The notes under the pieces were generated by a model, which saw only the letters and a program-made list of their open reading frames with translations, was not told the origin of the DNA and ran no database searches. From positions 1-7,560 of the forward strand of contig JACQBO010000038.1 of NCBI GenBank assembly GCA_016194465.1: a DNA stretch of 7,560 bases. The letters run 5' to 3'. Positions 6,398 to 7,560 of the stretch are shown here, piece after piece; within the stretch, counting starts at the first letter, position 1; the number at the start of each line of letters is the position of its first letter. The position numbers were made by a program, and so were the translations under genes. The stretch comes from Candidatus Kerfeldbacteria bacterium (GTDB taxonomy: Bacteria; Patescibacteriota; Patescibacteriia; SBBC01; CAIJZX01).

Positions 6398-7014
6398 ACT
6401 TTGGTGCTGCCGCTGGCTGTCTTCCGATGCAGCAGGTCAAAGAGGTGACGCCCCATGCTGTAGAGGCTCAGGATGATGGCGGCGATCATGGTCGTCTGGC
6501 CGAACAGGGGGTGGCCGGAAAAAACGCTGACCACCGACAAAGCCACGGCGAACATTTTGAATTTGCCAGACAGGTTAGGATCGAGTGCTTCGTCCCGACC
6601 TTCCCAGCGGGGCAGCAGACCGATAAAGCCAACGGCGCTGAGCCGCGCGATCTCCAACCCGATGATCACATAGGGCAGAGCTTGCGACGGGTAACGGCTG
6701 GAAAGTCCAGCCAAGACCGTGAACATCATGATCGAGTCCGCCAGGGAGTCGAGCATTGCGCCGAACTTGGTCGGTCCTTTCAAATCAGCGAAGACACCGT
6801 CAAACCGATCGGTCAACGCCGCGATAATGAAAACGATCAGCGCTGTTTGGTCATGGGTCGTGGCCAGCAAGAGCCACACGACCAGGCTCAAGGGAATCCG
6901 GATGAAGCTCCAGAAATTCGGGTTGGTCCTGAAATACACCCACTGGCCGATCCTGGTATGGCGGAGCCACCAGCGAAAGGGGCGCTTACTCCACTCATTC
7001 ATGCGGTGAAACAT
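6382..7014 (-). CDS. CDP-alcohol phosphatidyltransferase family protein
   Basis: This family of integral membrane enzymes transfers a phosphatidyl group from a CDP-alcohol such as CDP-diacylglycerol to an acceptor alcohol, building phospholipid headgroups. The 210-residue length is typical. After a basic aromatic N-terminus comes NPNFWSFIRIPLSLV (31-45), the usual first membrane segment. The signature follows: D69-R-F-D72-G73...A76...G85...D89...D93, which supplies the four metal-binding Asp residues. Several further hydrophobic segments follow, with GKFKMFAV (150-157) matching the conserved Gly-Lys. The consensus is D-x2-D-G-x2-A-R-x8-G-x3-D-x3-D. Here the Arg is Asp77 and the following spacer is 7 rather than 8 residues. 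PgsA-like phosphatidylglycerophosphate synthase is the commonest bacterial member, but the substrate cannot be assigned, especially with the altered motif. The ATG follows AAAGGAGG by 4 nt. Promoter and terminator are both visible. Confidence 0.88.
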   Translation of the reverse strand: MFHRMNEWSKRPFRWWLRHTRIGQWVYFRTNPNFWSFIRIPLSLVVWLLLATTHDQTALIVFIIAALTDRFDGVFADLKGPTKFGAMLDSLADSIMMFTVLAGLSSRYPSQALPYVIIGLEIARLSAVGFIGLLPRWEGRDEALDPNLSGKFKMFAVALSVVSVFSGHPLFGQTTMIAAIILSLYSMGRHLFDLLHRKTASGSTKVHHLG

Positions 7015-7018
7015 GCTT

Positions 7019-7026
7019 CCTCCTTT
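7019..7026 (-). promoter_or_regulatory. Strong Shine-Dalgarno of the phosphatidyltransferase gene
   Basis: AAAGGAGG on the minus strand sits 4 nt before the ATG at 7014. It supports this start and contrasts with the divergent gene, which has no such site. Confidence 0.85.
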
Positions 7027-7074
7027 CGTCGTGGTCGATCAGGTTGTGGAAGGAACAATGCTGACTGTGCTCAA

Positions 7075-7103
7075 AGTCTAGGCCGCGACCTGCCAGGTGT
7101 CAA
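7075..7103 (-). promoter_or_regulatory. Near-consensus sigma70 promoter of the phosphatidyltransferase gene
   Basis: On the minus strand TTGACA (7098-7103) and TAGACT (7075-7080) are separated by exactly 17 bases. The predicted start near 7068 gives a leader of roughly 50 nt ending in the Shine-Dalgarno site. It is the best promoter in the window. Confidence 0.8.
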
Positions 7104-7114
7104 GCATGGTCACA

Positions 7115-7143
7115 TTGAGTCCATCGCCTAAAAGTGCTAGGCT
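7115..7143 (+). promoter_or_regulatory. Sigma70-type promoter of the small membrane-protein gene, predicted leaderless
   Basis: TTGAGT (7115-7120) and TAGGCT (7138-7143) are 17 bases apart, and the -10 ends 7 nt before the ATG at 7151. The -35 box lies 11 bases from the -35 box of the divergent promoter, so the two polymerase sites adjoin closely. Confidence 0.68.
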
Positions 7144-7150
7144 GTAGGAT

Positions 7151-7522
7151 ATGGCGCAGTCCATTTCCGTCCGGGCAAGCACGTTCATTGTTCGCGAACT
7201 CGTGGGCGAAATTTTATACTTTCCGGTTTGGTGGTACACGGCGGGGACCAAAGAAATTTGGACGGCCCTGGTCCGCCAATGGCTTGGCCTGAGTGAACGA
7301 TTGGGTCTGCGGTTGTTGCTACAGAGCATGGGCAAGCCCATGTATGGTGACTACACCCGGACCGGCCGGATCATCAGCTTTTTCTTCCGCATTTTTTTGG
7401 TGGCCATTCGATTCGTCCGAGTGGCCGGGTGGACGCTGATCAGTATCCTCCTGTTCGTGATCTGGCTCGTGGCGCCAATCGCCGTCCTGGCGCTCTTGCT
7501 CCGGCAACTTATTCCCGCCTAA
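7151..7522 (+). CDS. Small membrane protein of unknown function (123 aa)
   Basis: I do not recognise a named family. The N-terminal part is moderately hydrophobic and aromatic (VGEILYFPVWWYTAG, residues 18-32) and could lie in or on the membrane. A central stretch (33-72) is polar to amphipathic and contains GKPMYGDYTRTGRIISFF. An amphipathic, Arg-spaced segment (73-90) leads into a strong membrane helix at about 92-118, with a short tail. There is no signal peptide, cysteine or catalytic motif. The start is supported by the promoter directly upstream and by the lack of competing starts. The stop TAA overlaps the ATG of the next gene, so the two are probably co-transcribed and translationally coupled, and their products may act together at the membrane. 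Confidence 0.82.
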   Translation: MAQSISVRASTFIVRELVGEILYFPVWWYTAGTKEIWTALVRQWLGLSERLGLRLLLQSMGKPMYGDYTRTGRIISFFFRIFLVAIRFVRVAGWTLISILLFVIWLVAPIAVLALLLRQLIPA

Positions 7523-7560
7523 TGCCGGCCGAACCAGTAATTTTTTGTCCCACCTGCCAG
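7522..7560 (+). CDS. 5' end of an unidentified gene (13 codons in window)
   Basis: ATG at 7522-7524 shares its A with the TAA stop of the preceding gene (TAATG). The visible sequence is MPAEPVIFCPTCQ, with a Cys-x2-Cys that could be half of an N-terminal zinc ribbon. No Shine-Dalgarno is visible, which fits translational coupling. The rest lies beyond the window, so no function is assigned. Confidence 0.6.
   Translation, partial: MPAEPVIFCPTCQ

Noticed and set aside
6391..7131. Long plus-strand open frame antisense to the phosphatidyltransferase
   Set aside because: The minus frame carries the family signature and membrane segments, while the plus translation is polar and featureless.
1..7560. 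tRNA, rRNA or other structured RNA genes
   Set aside because: No intergenic gap is long enough apart from 7015-7150, which is explained by two promoters and a leader. No cloverleaf or rRNA motif was seen.

Overview
The window looks like a piece of a bacterial chromosome, moderately GC-rich and densely coding, with short gaps between genes. The standard genetic code holds throughout. Gene content and style suggest a Patescibacteria/CPR-type genome: a type 2-like isoleucyl-tRNA synthetase carrying extra domains, a divergent RecO, a membrane-anchored surface protein made of DUF11-like repeats, and promoters placed so close to start codons that mRNAs should be leaderless. This assignment is inference from style, since no rRNA or ribosomal protein gene is present.

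Layout. (1) 1-2778 (+): isoleucyl-tRNA synthetase, open at the left edge, so the HIGH half of the active site lies outside. It carries a complete histidine-phosphatase (RHG) domain at about 688-1260, inserted between the two cysteine pairs of a zinc knuckle. It also carries two in-frame insertions of a GC-rich palindromic repeat (about 73-111 and 1327-1416). (2) 2799-3368 (-): unrecognised 189-residue protein, convergent with ileS, with possible helix-turn-helix character. (3) 3452-4228 (+): recO. (4) 4249-6366 (+): type II membrane-anchored surface protein with an acidic cytoplasmic tail and four DUF11-like domains. (5) 6382-7014 (-): CDP-alcohol phosphatidyltransferase. (6) 7151-7522 (+): small membrane protein. 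(7) 7522-7560 (+): first 13 codons of a gene whose start overlaps the preceding stop.

Gene control is unusually readable. Both minus-strand genes have TTGAC(A/G)-17-TAnnnT promoters, 5' leaders with strong Shine-Dalgarno sites, and intrinsic terminators whose hairpins contain or overlap their own stop codons. The plus-strand genes recO, the surface-protein gene and the small membrane-protein gene have a -10 box ending 6-7 nt before ATG and no Shine-Dalgarno, as expected for leaderless transcription. Both divergent gene pairs have closely packed or interleaved promoters.

The most striking signals are the synthetase-phosphatase fusion and the palindromic repeat. The repeat is built from CCACCCC-plus-hairpin modules, all in the same codon phase, so each copy is translated as a Thr-Thr-Pro-containing peptide inside an essential enzyme. 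The genes do not form one pathway: they cover translation, DNA repair, the cell surface and phospholipid synthesis. No gene-free stretch exceeds about 140 bases.
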